DNA of 64,000 bases from Vanessa cardui. Its lineage: Eukaryota > Arthropoda > Insecta > Lepidoptera > Nymphalidae. Within the stretch, counting starts at the first letter, position 1. Each line of letters begins with the position of its first letter. The stretch spans positions 3,355,501-3,419,500 of the forward strand of contig NC_061141.1 in the NCBI RefSeq assembly GCF_905220365.1. The letters are read 5' to 3'. The notes under the pieces are model-generated. The model worked only from the letters and a program-made list of their open reading frames with translations. It was not told where the DNA came from and did not search any database. A program made the translations under genes and the position numbers. Positions 34,031 to 46,623 of the stretch are shown here, in pieces.

Positions 34031-34110
34031 TGTGCCTGTATTTACACTGGCTCACTCTAGAATATCTAATGAGTGGCTACCTACACAGTCGGGTGTACAC
34101 AAAACGCTTT
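34031..34110 (-). mobile_element. SINE-B fragment with internal deletion
   Basis: On the plus strand 'gcctgtatttacactggctc', 'actctagaatatctaatgag' and 'tggctacctacacagtcggg' are the diverged complement of the SINE-B 5' half. Confidence 0.55.
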
Positions 34111-34625
34111 AATAATTATTTAATGTTTCACAGTTATTCAAATACGAACTAAATACAAACATGTTAACACGTTTTATGGTAATCTATTAATAACGTTTTA
34201 AATTAGTAACTGTTGAAAAATGTAAGTATTAATAAATTATTAATTAATTATACTTAATCATTAAATCGTTATTATTAGGTTAATTAATAACGTACGTTTA
34301 ATTTTTTAACGAATGAACTTTAATTTTAACATAATTTTAAACGTTTTAGATTAACTGAACACGTGTTTAATGTATTTGTGGAAGTATAACTATGCTTTGA
34401 TTTTGATTATAATAAAACTGCTTCCTATATTTATAATTAAAACTATATATGCTGATGAAACATATAGTATGTATGCGTAATGTTATATATAAACATGTTT
34501 GACTAATCAAGTCTTTTCACACCTAGCTATAATATACATTAATGTATCGTACTGTCTGTGTTTTACTTTGTTATGTAGTATGCCAAACAACGTTATACTT
34601 TTTGCCAGTAATTTGTCAATGCTAA

Positions 34626-34760
34626 TATTATAAATTCGAAAATATTTTCTGTCTGTTAGTCTGTTTTACGGCCTGCTGAATCGAATTTAATGAACTTTGC
34701 CATGAAGTTTGTTTGTAAGGAAGAACGTAGGTTATTTTTTATACCTACCACATGACCAAC
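34626..34760 (+). repeat. Dispersed repeat family D copy, diverged
   Basis: 'attataaattcgaaaatatt', 'ctgtctgttagtctg', 'tgctgaatcgaatttaatg' and 'aacgtaggttatttttta' follow the family order with many substitutions. Confidence 0.6.
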
Positions 34761-34782
34761 AGACAATTTACATTACATGGAG

Positions 34783-35003
34783 TTTCAAAAAATCAATATC
34801 AAAATATACTTTATCAAAGTCATTTTCAAGTCATTTTACTAAACTATATTAATTGAAGCTACCATCGGTTCAAAATGTAGATTCTACCGAACTAGTAAGA
34901 AGCTCAGTAGCTTTTTTTATTTTCCCACATTTAAAATATAAAATATGGCAGGTAAGTATATAATACATATATGCTGCCTGGAAGTCAACAAGTATTAGCT
35001 CCA
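34783..35003 (-). mobile_element. Retroelement 3' tail, family H
   Basis: Read on the minus strand: 'ttgacttccaggcagcatat', 'ttttaaatgtgggaaaataa', 'gctactgagcttcttactag', 'ccgatggtagcttcaatta' and an A/T-rich end 'aaagtatattttgatattg'. It is the same block order as 63209-63392. Confidence 0.65.
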
Positions 35004-38000
35004 GGCCTCTTGCCATCTCTATCCTCTTCATCTGAGAACATGAAAGGATCTATCCTATGAATAGTTGGTTTGTATCGATTAGCACTCAATCGTTAGTTAA
35101 ATATAACAAGCAATCATCAATTCCAATCAATTCGCCATCAACACACCCCAACGTGAGAAAAATCAAACAAAACATCGGACCGCACGATTGGCCACAAAGG
35201 GTGCTTTCATCCCCTTTTTTTAAAAACCATTTTTGTCCCCCGCGTCACTCTGACGCAAGATTTTTCCGTCATTAGCGAAACGCAGAGTCATTCAGTCACG
35301 ATTTGTCTGTGCTTATCTGTGATTTTTTTTTGACGCCATCACACGTATACAATATGCGAAATTTTTTTCCCGCTAATGTGACGAAAATTTCTGATAAGTT
35401 TTCAAAGAGAATGTCGGGCTTGCGGTTTTCAATTTGAAAAATTTTGTTTCGAAGCTTATCTTGAGCCACACGGCCAAGGGATACGAGATGTGGCTGAAAT
35501 TCAGGGCATCAAATTAAGAGGGAAAACTTCGGCAAGAACGAATTTATATGTCGTGTCAGCTGATTGAGTAAAATTCTCCTACAAACACGTAGTGGAATTT
35601 CGTCGTGAAATTATCTCTTAATAAGAGGCTTGTCCAGCAGTGGACTTTTTACAAAATGTATCTATCTTAATAAACTAGTGTTCCAATATTATACGATCAA
35701 TTTTAAAAGATAATCACGTAGATTAACTCCTTTACTATTAGTAACAATTAAATTTGATTGGGTTGCACACATTTAATTATAATCTAACTATGATTGGCTT
35801 AGACAGTATATTGAAGTGAGGGCTTGGAAAACCCAAGAAGGTGCTAAAAATATTGCTTATTTGGGATAGGTGATTCTGTTAGTTAATTTTACTAGCGGGT
35901 AACCCTAATTCTTCACTACTTACTTTAAATCATAGCGAAACATTTAAAGCTTCAAAAATCAAATAAAGCAGTGTTACCATATTCCTACTTCCTACTTCCA
36001 ATTTAAATTTTTTTGTCTTATGTTTTGAAATTGGAAAAAATAAAAAAATATCACATCAATAAAACATTAAAGATGGCGTTTAAAATCTTAGATATATATC
36101 TGTAGTTATTACAAAACACCACAATATAGCTCTCTCGTAAAGTCGACTCCATTATACGAGGAAAAGCAAGGGTAAACATGGGCACTAAAAGGCACGAGTG
36201 GGCTCAAAATGGCACGCGTCGCGGACCACAACAAACGCACACAGAACGACAATCGGAATAATTTTAATTAGAGAAAAATTGCACGAAATGCGCATTGGGG
36301 TAACGTCAGCAGAACACGATATGTTTAACTCTTCTTATCATTTCGGCAAATACTTTAATTAAATGTGAGTTTTTTTTGTTGATCTGAAATATAAATAATA
36401 CAGCAAAGATTTAGCGTGCTTAATGAAGTATGATTACTTGAATTTGGAATGATTAAATTTTAAAACAATATTCAAATTAAGATTTAATGTGAACAGATAA
36501 TATTTTTTAAAGACTGTCAGTATTTAAAAAAATATTTAATTAAAAATATGATATAATAAAATAAAATATAAATATTTTTTGTAAACCATATAAACTCAAA
36601 AACAATACTTGACGAACCCTTTCCGCAAACAATTAGCGCACAAGTGCCCTCTAGGAACAACGGCAATACAGCGTCCCTCAGCTTGAAGCGCTTCAATCGC
36701 TTTAAACGGCTTCCGACTGGCTGCAGATCTCTTTGCCTTTGCCTTGCCGCCTCGACGTGCGCCATCTTTTGTTTTTTTTTTTTCAATTATAGAACGTACT
36801 TTATATAAAATTTAAAAATTGTATTTATTATTTATGCCGTACCATTGCATCAGTAATGTATGAATTTGTTTTTTAAAATGGAAACTTACTGTTGTGTTTG
36901 ATAGTTTACTGTTGTGTTAGATAGCTGACAAAACAGCTATAAATTCTATTATATCGTTATCATTTATTGTCAAACTTTATCTCGCGTTACGTATCCAATG
37001 ATATGACCGAATACGACTGTTATAACAATAATGAAACCCGAACACTGTGGTAATTCTCAAAAATATGTGAACAAGTGACCAACGCATTCTATATCAGCCG
37101 GAATGGGACACATGGACTTCTAATTACCAATTTCGAGTTCTATACCATTTCTCACCTTGTAACGTGATTCTAGGAATTATTATCTTACACTAATGTCTCC
37201 TCCACTTAATGCTAGCTCGTAATTCGAATGATGTGGGACCCAGAAACTAAAACCGGTTTCAAAAGAGCGCGTCTCTCCAAAAATAAAGCCAAGATCCAAG
37301 ATCTTATTTCAGTGGTGTTTGTTCTTTTTCAAACGCGTACTTTTTTAAATGGCATTCCTTTTTTGAATTAATAGAATGTCTTTTATCGTTTAAATGTCAT
37401 CGTCGTCCACTAATTATGCCAGCGTTACTGTGTCCCGGCATCACATGATACCCGATCGCGTCCATATTTCTTGATTTAATGTTTTGAACGCTGGTTATGA
37501 CGACCGCGGTGACGCTGTTTCTATATTTCTAATGAATGTAACAACCCACGGTTATTTAAGATGTAACAGTTTATTGCCTCGACAAATAAATGAGGAGTGC
37601 CAAGGTGGAGTGTAATTAATTCTCCGAGGCTCAGTGTCCGCATCTGACTCGGCAACATTGTAATTATTGGATGAAAGTAACCTGCCTGTATGATAAATGA
37701 GGTAAAGACGAGCCATCATTGTCTCGCGAATGAAAGAGCTTTTGTCTATGGTCGAGACAAAACCCTCATTCGTTGTCTATGCGGCCCGGCTCACTTCATT
37801 GTTGACGTTTGCATCGCATTGTCGCGCCGGGCGTCGGCGGAATCATTAAATGTTTTTAAAGAACAAAAAGGCGTTTTGCGAATATTTGCGAAATTCTCAC
37901 GACGCAAGACAAATAACAATAAAGATGAAACAATATTCTTAATTAATTATATACTCTGATTACTAATAATAGGTAATCAAAGTATCGAAAACATTTCGTA

Positions 38001-39456
38001 AAAAAAATAATTTTAAATTTCGAGTCCAAGGAATAAAATCTCGATTTGATAAAAATTGCATTGTGTTCTTAAAGCGCTGTAGCACTGTTTAATAGTGAAA
38101 CAACAAAGTGCCGCTTGAAGTATCAATTAACAACGATCGCTTTCCATACGCTCAAGATTATTAATTAACACTCAACCCACAGATTAACTCAATTTTCGAT
38201 TAACTTAATTATATTGAAAGGAGATTCACAATTATTTTTATTTCGTATTAAAACCTGTTTTTAAGTCAATTACGGTAGGAACGAATATAATTTAACACTT
38301 ATTTGGTCGTTAACCCTTCATATTCCACGTTTTTAATTTATCTGTGATTGATATAAAATTATTAAGTGTAGTAAAATTTCAACTGAATAAAGACATAATG
38401 GAAAACTTATTACAAAGATACAGAGTACATCTCAACAACATACTAAACCGATTTGAAATTATATATCTTTGTCAGAAAGGTCCCATTGAGATGAGAAACT
38501 ATATAAGTTGACTAACGATACTGATACTAAATATGCTACAGATTTTTTTTTATTTACGACATCACATTAGAAACTTCTAAAATTATCAAGGTTTCTTTAC
38601 TATACTGTCCATGTATTATATACAAAAACCTTCCTCTCGAGTCACTCTATCTATGGAAAAAATCCGCATCAAAATGCGTAATTTTAAAGATCTAAGCATA
38701 CATAGAGCTGACATCGGTAAACGACATTGTTTTATTCTATGTAATGATAATGATGCAAGGTATAAAATCTTAGAAGCTCTTCTAGATACTCATTCGTGCA
38801 TACCAAAATTTAATTAATGAAATTGTAGGATACGAGTTGTTAATATTTCAGATGTGTTTAGATAATAAATAAATAAGGTATTTGTAGTTAAATTATCGTA
38901 GCTATAACAATCAGTCGAACGAGGATGTCTAAAAAAGGTTAAGAAGACAGAAGACAATAACGAAAGCGGTATTCGCCGCGATTTGTAAAGATATGCGCCT
39001 GCGCAGCCACAAAGCCTCATTGTGCGCCCATATGGGAAAATATCCCATGTTTTGTCTTCCCTATTGTTGTTGACAGACGGACGGACAACTGAAAAGACAG
39101 CCTTTGAATACTTATGTAAAGGCTCGTTTGAATATGGTTTCACAGATTATGTAAATCGATATGTTGTTTCTATTGTAACAATGTATATGCCATTAGAATT
39201 CAATTGTCATATAATAATTTGTCAAAACAAATGCATTATAATACTATGTATTGGAGAAACGTCGATTTTGAATAATTTATAATATTGAAAATCGATATTG
39301 ATATCTTTCGCCAAAGTTACAGTGGGGATGCGTAGCGGAAAAGCTGTAACTCTGATTAGAAAGAGTTACATATCACTTATAACGTATTTAAGTAGATTGT
39401 GTTTTAATATGGATTCTTTTAAGCAATCACAGACTTTTGGTTAGGAAAACCACCTA
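35004..39456. other. Repeat-poor intronic stretch
   Basis: GC-richer blocks lie at 35.1-35.5, 36.15-36.3, 37.1-37.3 and 37.4-37.9 kb; these are candidate conserved non-coding DNA. A small tandem pair of 20-bp units lies at 36885-36924. A degenerate zinc-knuckle-like frame at about 36600-36790 is described as a finding. No SINE is recognised. Confidence 0.45.
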
Positions 39457-39727
39457 GGTTAGCGGACGAGCATATAGACCACCTGATGGTAAGTGGTCAT
39501 CATCACCCATAGACAATGACGCTGTGAGAAATATAAACTATTCCTTACATCGTCAATGCGTCAACCTTGGGGACTAAGATGCTATGTCCCTTGTACCTGT
39601 AGTTACACTGGCTCACTCACCCTTCAAACCGGAACACAACAATACTGCGTACTGTTGTAGCGGTAGAATATGTGACGAGTGGCTGGTACCTACCCAGGCG
39701 GGCTTGCACAAAGCCCTAACCTTACCA
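39457..39727 (-). mobile_element. SINE-B copy, full length, minus orientation
   Basis: Plus-strand 'gcggacgagcatatagacca', 'cacccatagacaatgacgct', 'ttgtacctgtagttacactg', 'ccggaacacaacaatactgc' and 'gcttgcacaaagccctaac' are the complement of the family consensus. Confidence 0.88.
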
Positions 39728-41737
39728 CATAATTTATTACACATACATCTAATATTCAAGGTAATCGTCTTTACAATTCTCAAAAGATAAGGTGCAAATC
39801 CGTTACGTAATACCAACATCTTACAATAAAATTTTAATCTGTTTCAAAACAATTTTTCACCTGCCTCGTGTCACCTGCATCAAAAGCTTGACCGGTCATA
39901 CTTGGACCGTCTAAAATCATATTTAATTTATAAATACCAGGTGTAGAGTCTATAATGGAACAAACATTATTACTCAGGGCATAATTCATAGCTAATATAT
40001 CAATTAATCACATTTAAAACTAAGTATTTAACGTGAATAGTGATAGGGAGAAATTCTTTTACGCGACTATTAACGACGTTCCACGAACTACCGCTTTGCT
40101 GATAGCATCTCATTCGGGTTCCGCGGGAAATTGATTGAATATACTTAACTTGATAGAGTACGTTACTTAGATGTATTTAAATATATTTAATGGCGGTGTG
40201 TGTTTAAAACAAAGCGTCATAGCCAAGTTGATAGCTATCAGTTTGAATTGAAATTGAAAACAAAACATTTTGATACAATAAGCTTCTTACCAGTTTACTT
40301 TTTCTTAAAATAGGTCGTTGTCCAACTGTGGGGCATGTATGTACATGTACACATGTACAAATTGAGTCTCAGTTATTTATAATAAACTATGTTGTCTGGT
40401 AATTTTATATGTCGCTAAAAATTTATTGTTTTGTTTTGAAGTGCCTACATTAATGGTTAGGATATGTGATCTTAATTGTATATTTAAGATTTAAATTACT
40501 AGAATCACTACAGAATATAAACGTGCTTACTTTTTGTTGCTCTTTCAATGTGAGAATAATCTGCTACGAGACCATGCAGCAATGAGAAAATCAACTACTT
40601 CCAAATTAATCAAATCTTAAGCCTAAGTTTTTTACTAATTGCACCTACTTGCTTTAAATCTGCGGTACGTTACATAAAAATATAGATAAATTGCAATTAA
40701 TATAATACGGAACCACAAACACATTCTCAACGATCAAGACTAATCGTATATATTACAAAAACAAACCAAACTAACCAACCATTAAAGAGGAGACAGCGTA
40801 AATAATATTACAAAAATTTTATTGTATAATGACTTATTGGATATTTTTCATATCTTTAGTAGTTATTAATGGGCATAGCTTATATGAAGTGGAGAGGGCA
40901 CAACTATGTAACTATGTTAAGCGTGGGACCATGCGACAGTGCAGTGTGAACGGGCCATTACTAACATTTATTCTTTTACTGTCTCCATTTGAATATTTTA
41001 TTGACACACTTGAAACGAAATCACACACGCTACTATACACCTTCCACCCTAAAAATAAAGGTTATAATCGCTTGTAAGTATTAATGAAATTGAATAGAGT
41101 ATATGTTTTTTTTTGTAGTCATAACGCCGTAGTGGGTCCGCATTTATAGTAAGATAAATTTGTAATTAGATTTTCGATTCCAATATTCGTTGATTTGTTG
41201 TCAATATGTTAATGCTTTATAGATAGGCCAGTTGTTAAAATTTTGTCGCGATTGAATATTTATTTGTGAGAATTTGTAATGTAAATAAATTCTAACGTAT
41301 ATATCTTTCTAGCATTGATATTATGGCCAGGTGTGGGTATAAATTATATCGATTTTGGAATTATTAAAAAATGAAACATTATTTTTAATCTGTTGTCAAA
41401 CTGTTTGTAATAACAATTAGTTATCTTAAATACTATTTAAATATTGTTTTTCGTTATACTATGTCGCATTCATTAGAAAACATATTACAAAATATATATC
41501 TATACTAATGACATCAGTACGAAAATGAATCTGTCTCTTTCTTTCACGATGATATTTTATATGATGTTAGCTTGTACTCCAAAAACATGGGCTGTTTAAT
41601 ACCTAAATCCTGACGGTAAACTTCGTACACTCGAGCGAAATCAGGCGTCCACTATATATGTATAAGCTAAGATTTAGGTATTAATTTCGGGATATTTACC
41701 ATGTTTTTTATTTCTGTTTGGTGGAGCTCGATATTCC
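39728..41737. other. Intronic stretch, no repeat recognised
   Basis: It contains a small palindromic 'tgtacatgtacacatgtaca' at about 40341-40360 and family-D-like wording near 41511-41560 ('ctgtctctttctttcacga') too short to call. No exon is seen. Confidence 0.4.
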
Positions 41738-41793
41738 GACATTATCTATGAATGTCTTGTTCACGAGCGAACAAGACATTCGTAGATAATGTC
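41738..41793. repeat. Hairpin: 25-bp inverted repeat, 6-base loop
   Basis: Arms 41738-41762 and 41769-41793 are complementary at 24 of 25 positions, with loop 'acgagc'. The arm begins 'gacattatctatgaatg'. The flanks stay weakly complementary ('atatt' and 'aatat'). Such a foldback is unlikely by chance. It may be a MITE tip or the remnant of a palindromic repair event. Confidence 0.9.
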
Positions 41794-42097
41794 AAAATAT
41801 ATACCTTAATATATTATAATATGTCGAAGTTAATACCTTTAGTAATAAAAATAATGTTCATTTAAAATCTTATTTATTTATATAATGCCGTCATTTGATA
41901 CTTATAACTAGAAGTTATTACATTTGCCATATTTGTCAGACATAAGAAAAATCGAATTCTCTCTCATTTTAATAAAGTTAGTAGTTTATCATAGTTATTA
42001 CCACGGCGAATGAATCTCTAAATAGGTATTATTAAGGTCTTCCTGACTGATTCTGGAAGAGCAAAAAAGCACTCACTATTCACTCACTCACACTCTT

Positions 42098-42240
42098 ATT
42101 TATTTATTTATTTATACTTCATTGTACACCACATGTTACACATTATAATATGTTACAATATTGTATATAATATTGTAGAGTACAACGGGCGGTCTTATGG
42201 CTAAGTAGCCATTTCTTCCAGACAACCCACTCTTCACACA
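42098..42240 (-). mobile_element. LINE 3' UTR fragment (probable), minus orientation
   Basis: On the plus strand a (TTTA)n run is followed by 'cattgtacaccacatgttac', 'agagtacaacgggcggtctt' and 'tggctaagtagccatttctt'. I recall this string as the 3' end of an abundant lepidopteran LINE, whose tail would be the (TAAA)n. There is a single copy here, so the call leans on recollection. Confidence 0.45.
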
Positions 42241-42702
42241 CTCCTATAATGTTAACTGACAGCTATCTATCATGACAGGAATTCAAGCATGGAACCAAAG
42301 AGTTTTTGTCACTAGGAAATGTTAACGCCGCTACAAAACTCCAGGGAACTCCTGGGGCGGAGATTTATTGAAAGAAAACCTGATACCTTTCTAAGACCAC
42401 CGCTACACGGGGGCACTACAATTTCCAAACACACACGCCATTATAATTAACCAGCTGAGTTAATGTTTTAAAAAAAAATCTCAGTATCTGTGGGAACTTG
42501 TATTAATTACCGGGTCTGACTCGGGTTCAACTCGATGACAGTTCGTCCCAATTTTATCTGATCCTTTTTATTACTGGCCAGTTTGTAATTAGTTTTTTTT
42601 TTGGGAAAAGCGTATAGACCTTTTTATAAGCGGTCTTCTTGCCGGACTGTAGCATTTGATCGTGCTATCGTCTGTGTAATGATTAAATATATAATTGTTG
42701 AC

Positions 42703-42873
42703 ACATAGCGATATGAGCTGAGATGGCCCAGTGGTTAGAACGCGTGCAGCTTAACCGATGATTGCGGGTTCAAACCCAGGCAAGCGCCACTATATATTTA
42801 TGAGCTTAATTCGTTTTTATAATTCATCTAGTCCTAGGCGGTTACTTTACTTTACTGTTTTTACATAGAGATA
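42703..42873 (+). mobile_element. SINE-A copy reduced to head and tail, with TSD
   Basis: The perfect head 'gagctgagatggcccagtgg' and B box 'gcgggttcaaacccaggc' are followed by the first 60 bases of the body. The sequence then jumps to the 'ttactttactttact' tail, with about 150 bases deleted. 'acatagcgata' (42703-42713) and 'acatagagata' (42863-42873) form an 11-bp TSD with one mismatch, so the deletion may predate insertion. Confidence 0.85.
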
Positions 42874-42977
42874 ATTAATTTCAGGTCATTAATAGTTATA
42901 GTTGTGGATAAATATGATCGGTAATATTATATGCTAAAGAGTAAATTAAAGTTCAATGAACTTACGTCTTTTGTATA

Positions 42978-43013
42978 CAACAATACTGAGTACTGTTATT
43001 TGGCGGTAGAATA
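42978..43013 (-). mobile_element. SINE-B fragment
   Basis: 'caacaatactgagtactgtt' and 'atttggcggtagaata' are the complement of the middle of the SINE-B 5' half. The fragment has no ends. Confidence 0.65.
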
Positions 43014-43390
43014 ATATATGTAATGATGTGTAACCATATGTTAAAACATAACCCACGATCGCGGAATTAGCGGACAAAACCGCGCGGATTCGCTAGTCTC
43101 ATATACCTACTTATTATGACATTTGGTCATTCAGCACTAATTATTATTAGCATTGACATTACATAGAACCTTGTCGAAAACCTTGGACTTTGTCAGAGAA
43201 AACAATCTTCAGGAGCACCTTTTCATCAGAACAGCTGTTGCTAATGTGACGCATTTACATTTGATAATATAACGGTTATAAAAATATCTCTTCGTCCAAG
43301 GCCACAGGTGTACATAAAAGTATCATAAGGCTTGCTGTTTTGATTTCATATAAGGTTTACTTATTATATAGTATCTTGTTTATTATGTCA

Positions 43391-43680
43391 TGTAATTTTA
43401 AGAGTCGAGATGGCCTAGTGGTAAGAACGCCTGTATCTTAACCGATGATTGCGGGTTCAAACCCAGGCAAGCACCGCTGATTTATGTGCTTAATTTGTCT
43501 TTATAATTCATCTCGTGCTCAGCGGTCAAGGAAAACATCGTGAGGAAACCTGCATGTGACAAATTTCATAGAAATTCTGCCACATGTGTATTCCTTTAAA
43601 CCTTCTCCTCAAAGGAGAAGAGGCATTTAGTCCAGCAGTGGAAATTTACAGGCTGTTGTTGTTTGTTGTTGTAATTTTAA
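43391..43680 (+). mobile_element. SINE-A copy, full length, with perfect 11-bp TSD
   Basis: It has the head 'gagtcgagatggcctagtgg', B box 'gcgggttcaaacccaggc', and most of the body up to 'gtccagcagtggaaattta', with the 'cgcattggaacagcg' block deleted. The tail is (GTT)n. 'tgtaattttaa' at 43391-43401 repeats exactly at 43670-43680. Confidence 0.9.
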
Positions 43681-43746
43681 ACTTTTATAATGGAATCACA
43701 TCACATACATAAAAGTATAATTTTTTAACATGATATATACCTCTAT

Positions 43747-43938
43747 ATTAATATTATAAATGTGAAAGTAACTCTGTCTGTCTGGCGCTCTTTCACAACC
43801 AAACCGCTGAACCGAATTTGATGAAATTTGTTGTGAAGCAAACTTGAACTGCAAGAAAGGACATAGGCTATTCTTTTTGCGTAATACATGACAACCAAAC
43901 CCCTAAAACGCCAGCGAAGCCGCGGGCTACAACTATGA
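43747..43938 (+). repeat. Dispersed repeat family D, best-preserved copy
   Basis: It runs from 'attaatattataaatgtgaa' through 'agtaactctgtctgtctggc', 'aaccgctgaaccgaatttga', 'gtgaagcaaacttgaactgc' and 'acataggctattctttttgc' to the end 'cagcgaagccgcgggctaca'. This shows both termini of the family. Confidence 0.8.
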
Positions 43939-46434
43939 ATTTAAAATAGTATTCTCATATATAATAAATGTTAATATTTAGGTGCAATTATCAATAAATA
44001 TAGAAGATTAAATAATTAATCAAAGCATATCATACATTGTAATTACGTAGTTTATTAAGTAAATTGTATGAAGCTTGTATGAAGTATTGTGAGAGATAGT
44101 ATGCAGTTAATTCAAGGATTATGTATTTGCGAAGATTGTTTATAAAGACAATTAAGTAATGAATAAAAAAATCTGCGAAAAACCTAAGTTCGCAAATCGC
44201 AAGATAAAAATTATTTAAAATTAAAAAACGTTTACAGCCAAGTTAAAATAAAAGTCTCACACCGTATAATAAGAGTCTGTGGACAAACATGAATAAATAC
44301 CCACTAATGAGCATAATATTATAATATTGTGTACATTCAAAAGCATCTTGTTACGTCCACATACAGGGTGTAAGGAGCGGAGCTATTAAATTCTAACGCT
44401 AGGGTGCGAGCGATGACCGCCAACGAGACTCACGCGCTCGCGTCGGCGGGAAAATGACACAGATTAAAAATAAATAGATCATAATTACGTTTTTAATAAT
44501 AATGACGTATGACAGATGTCAAAGGAGGTTTTATGGTACAATTTTTTTTTAAATTATTTTGATAACAAAAAATAAAGTTTCGCGATTTATTAAATTAAGA
44601 ATTTTATTTTAAATATTAACGTATGATAATTATCGATACATAATTTTTAATTATTTTCGATAATGTATTCGTTGATCGGTAAAGCTGTTCGGAATCGAAA
44701 GCGAATTATTCATAAGCGGCTGGCTTATGAATAATTCGCTTCCGCTCGTCGCTTGGATATCGAATGAAGGTTGTCGCGCATTACCCGGTAAAGCCTCACA
44801 TGTTGCCTTGTGAATGCACAAAGACGCATAATAATCATATGGCGACTCGCAATTAAAAAATTTAAGGCACTTTGTAGTAGCGCCGCTCTTTTGCCAAAGT
44901 TGCTTTTCAAATGTAAGTAGCGAACGCGACGCTGCCTTCAAAAACTTCTATATAGTTTTCATTTAATGGTCGCGCGCTATTAATTATTTTTTCCTTTTTT
45001 ATCTCACACGTATGATATAAATGCTTACGTCTACGAATATTGGTTATAGCGCTGTACTTTCTTTCTTTCTTTTAGTAAAGAAAATCATATAATATAAAGT
45101 ATATCTATAACATTTCGGAGTAGTGTAGCTTTCAATTATAAATATTTTAAAATTGCATTACCAGTTTCTACACAAAAAATAGAAATTTTACAACTTTTTA
45201 ATATTAGTATAGATAGTTATCTAAATTAAAAATACTTGTAATACTAACTTATATTTTATTAATTTAATATTAGCTGATACAAAATACTATATATGTGGGT
45301 TTAAATGTATTTTACCGTCAAACATCAATCTTAATAATTTTGTTATAATTCGTTAAATTTAATTATCCAATGTTTAGATTAAATTTAGCTTAGATTTTTT
45401 TATACATATGTATACGATGATGTATTATGTATACGATTTTATTATGGAATAAAAAGTAACTACTGATGTTCTTAATAATCGATGGAAATCGGTGTATGAT
45501 CGATATTAATACAATAAAAAAAAATTAACTGTCATAAGCAATTGGCATATACGTATGTATACTCCATGGTTAATCGATCTTATTTCTTTTAAGATAAAAT
45601 AAATAACTTTTAAAGTATTTGGCATATGAATTTAATATATTGAAATTCAGTTGAATGTAGTTTTAAGTATATTGAATTACTTAGTACAATATAAAGCCCT
45701 TAGTTATATATCTATTAGTTTTGAAGCAAGCCCACTCGATGACAAGCAAGATGGCATATACGAAATGACAAGTCACATGTGAACGGATTTGTGGAAATAT
45801 TCATTTAGGTTACACGAAAAATAGTGTCAGCCATTGTCAATAAAATTTTATCGCTTTATTCACGCTTTCAGTGGACGATTGAATTATGACGAACCCACTT
45901 TGTAAGAACATACACACACAACACAACAATGTTTGATTATCAAACCCAAATACCATGAATAACATGAAATTATATTCCAAGAATATAAAGTAAATACAGG
46001 ATGCACATATCGAACAGCGATTATAATATTCGAAATTAAAAAAAAACACTCATACATCTAAACAGATCAAAAATCATACAAAACTAGTTCATATAAACAT
46101 AGATTAATAAACAACAACAGAAGTGCCAGTTCGCGGAATCGAGGATAAAGCGATCACGTTTCGCAATCGTAACGAATACTCGGAAACACGTTACGATCTT
46201 ACATCTAGACGGATATGTGTATCTCTCTTTATTATTCCAATAACAATCCGTAATGAGTGCTCTGGTCAAACGTAAATAGCGACTTCATACATTTGAATGA
46301 TGGCAATGTAAACTCTACACTGTGAGCTACTCTTTGCTTGATAGGGCTGGCGATTAGCGAAAGCACGGTTTACAGGATTCTTATTTTATTGTATTTTTTT
46401 TAAAGGATCTTATCTGTCATCTCTGCTGTAAATG
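43939..46434. other. Intronic stretch containing a perfect hairpin
   Basis: Apart from the hairpin at 44699-44741 and a GC-rich patch at 44390-44455 ('gcgctcgcgtcggcggg'), nothing is recognised. The minus-strand frame 44651-44941 runs through the hairpin and shows no known motif. Confidence 0.45.
44699..44741. repeat. Perfect hairpin: 19-bp inverted repeat, 5-base loop
   Basis: Arms 44699-44717 ('aagcgaattattcataagc') and 44723-44741 are exact reverse complements, with loop 'ggctg'. It stands inside a 1-kb stretch without recognised transposons. Confidence 0.93.
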
Positions 46435-46623
46435 GAAAGCCGGTAAGCACTAGCGCGCACTGGTAACTTTCGTCACTCTTGTCAAATCCGTGAATAGTTA
46501 CAGATGCAGACACAAATGTCACGTCGTAATATGCACCTCCATACATATTCATGGACTCGACAAGAGTGACGAAACAGTCACCGTGACAAAAGTTACCAGT
46601 GCGCGCTAGTTCTTACTGCTTTC
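46435..46623. mobile_element. MITE-like element with long imperfect terminal inverted repeats
   Basis: The left arm (46435-46483) and right arm (46559-46623) are inverted copies sharing 'gaaagc', 'ctagcgcgcactggtaactt' and 'cgtcactcttgtc'. The right arm has about 16 extra bases, themselves a small palindrome ('gtcaccgtgac'). The 75-bp centre is unique. Non-coding and 189 bp long, it fits a miniature inverted-repeat element. The TSD is not clear. Confidence 0.75.

Noticed and set aside
36517..36786. Histone H2A pseudogene
   Set aside because: Basic 'GGKAKAK' and 'LQPVGSRLKRL' hint at H2A, but nothing after that aligns even with frameshifts. A decayed gag fragment is a better guess.
44651..44941. 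96-codon minus ORF
   Set aside because: It reads through the 44699-44741 hairpin and has no recognised motif or splice context.
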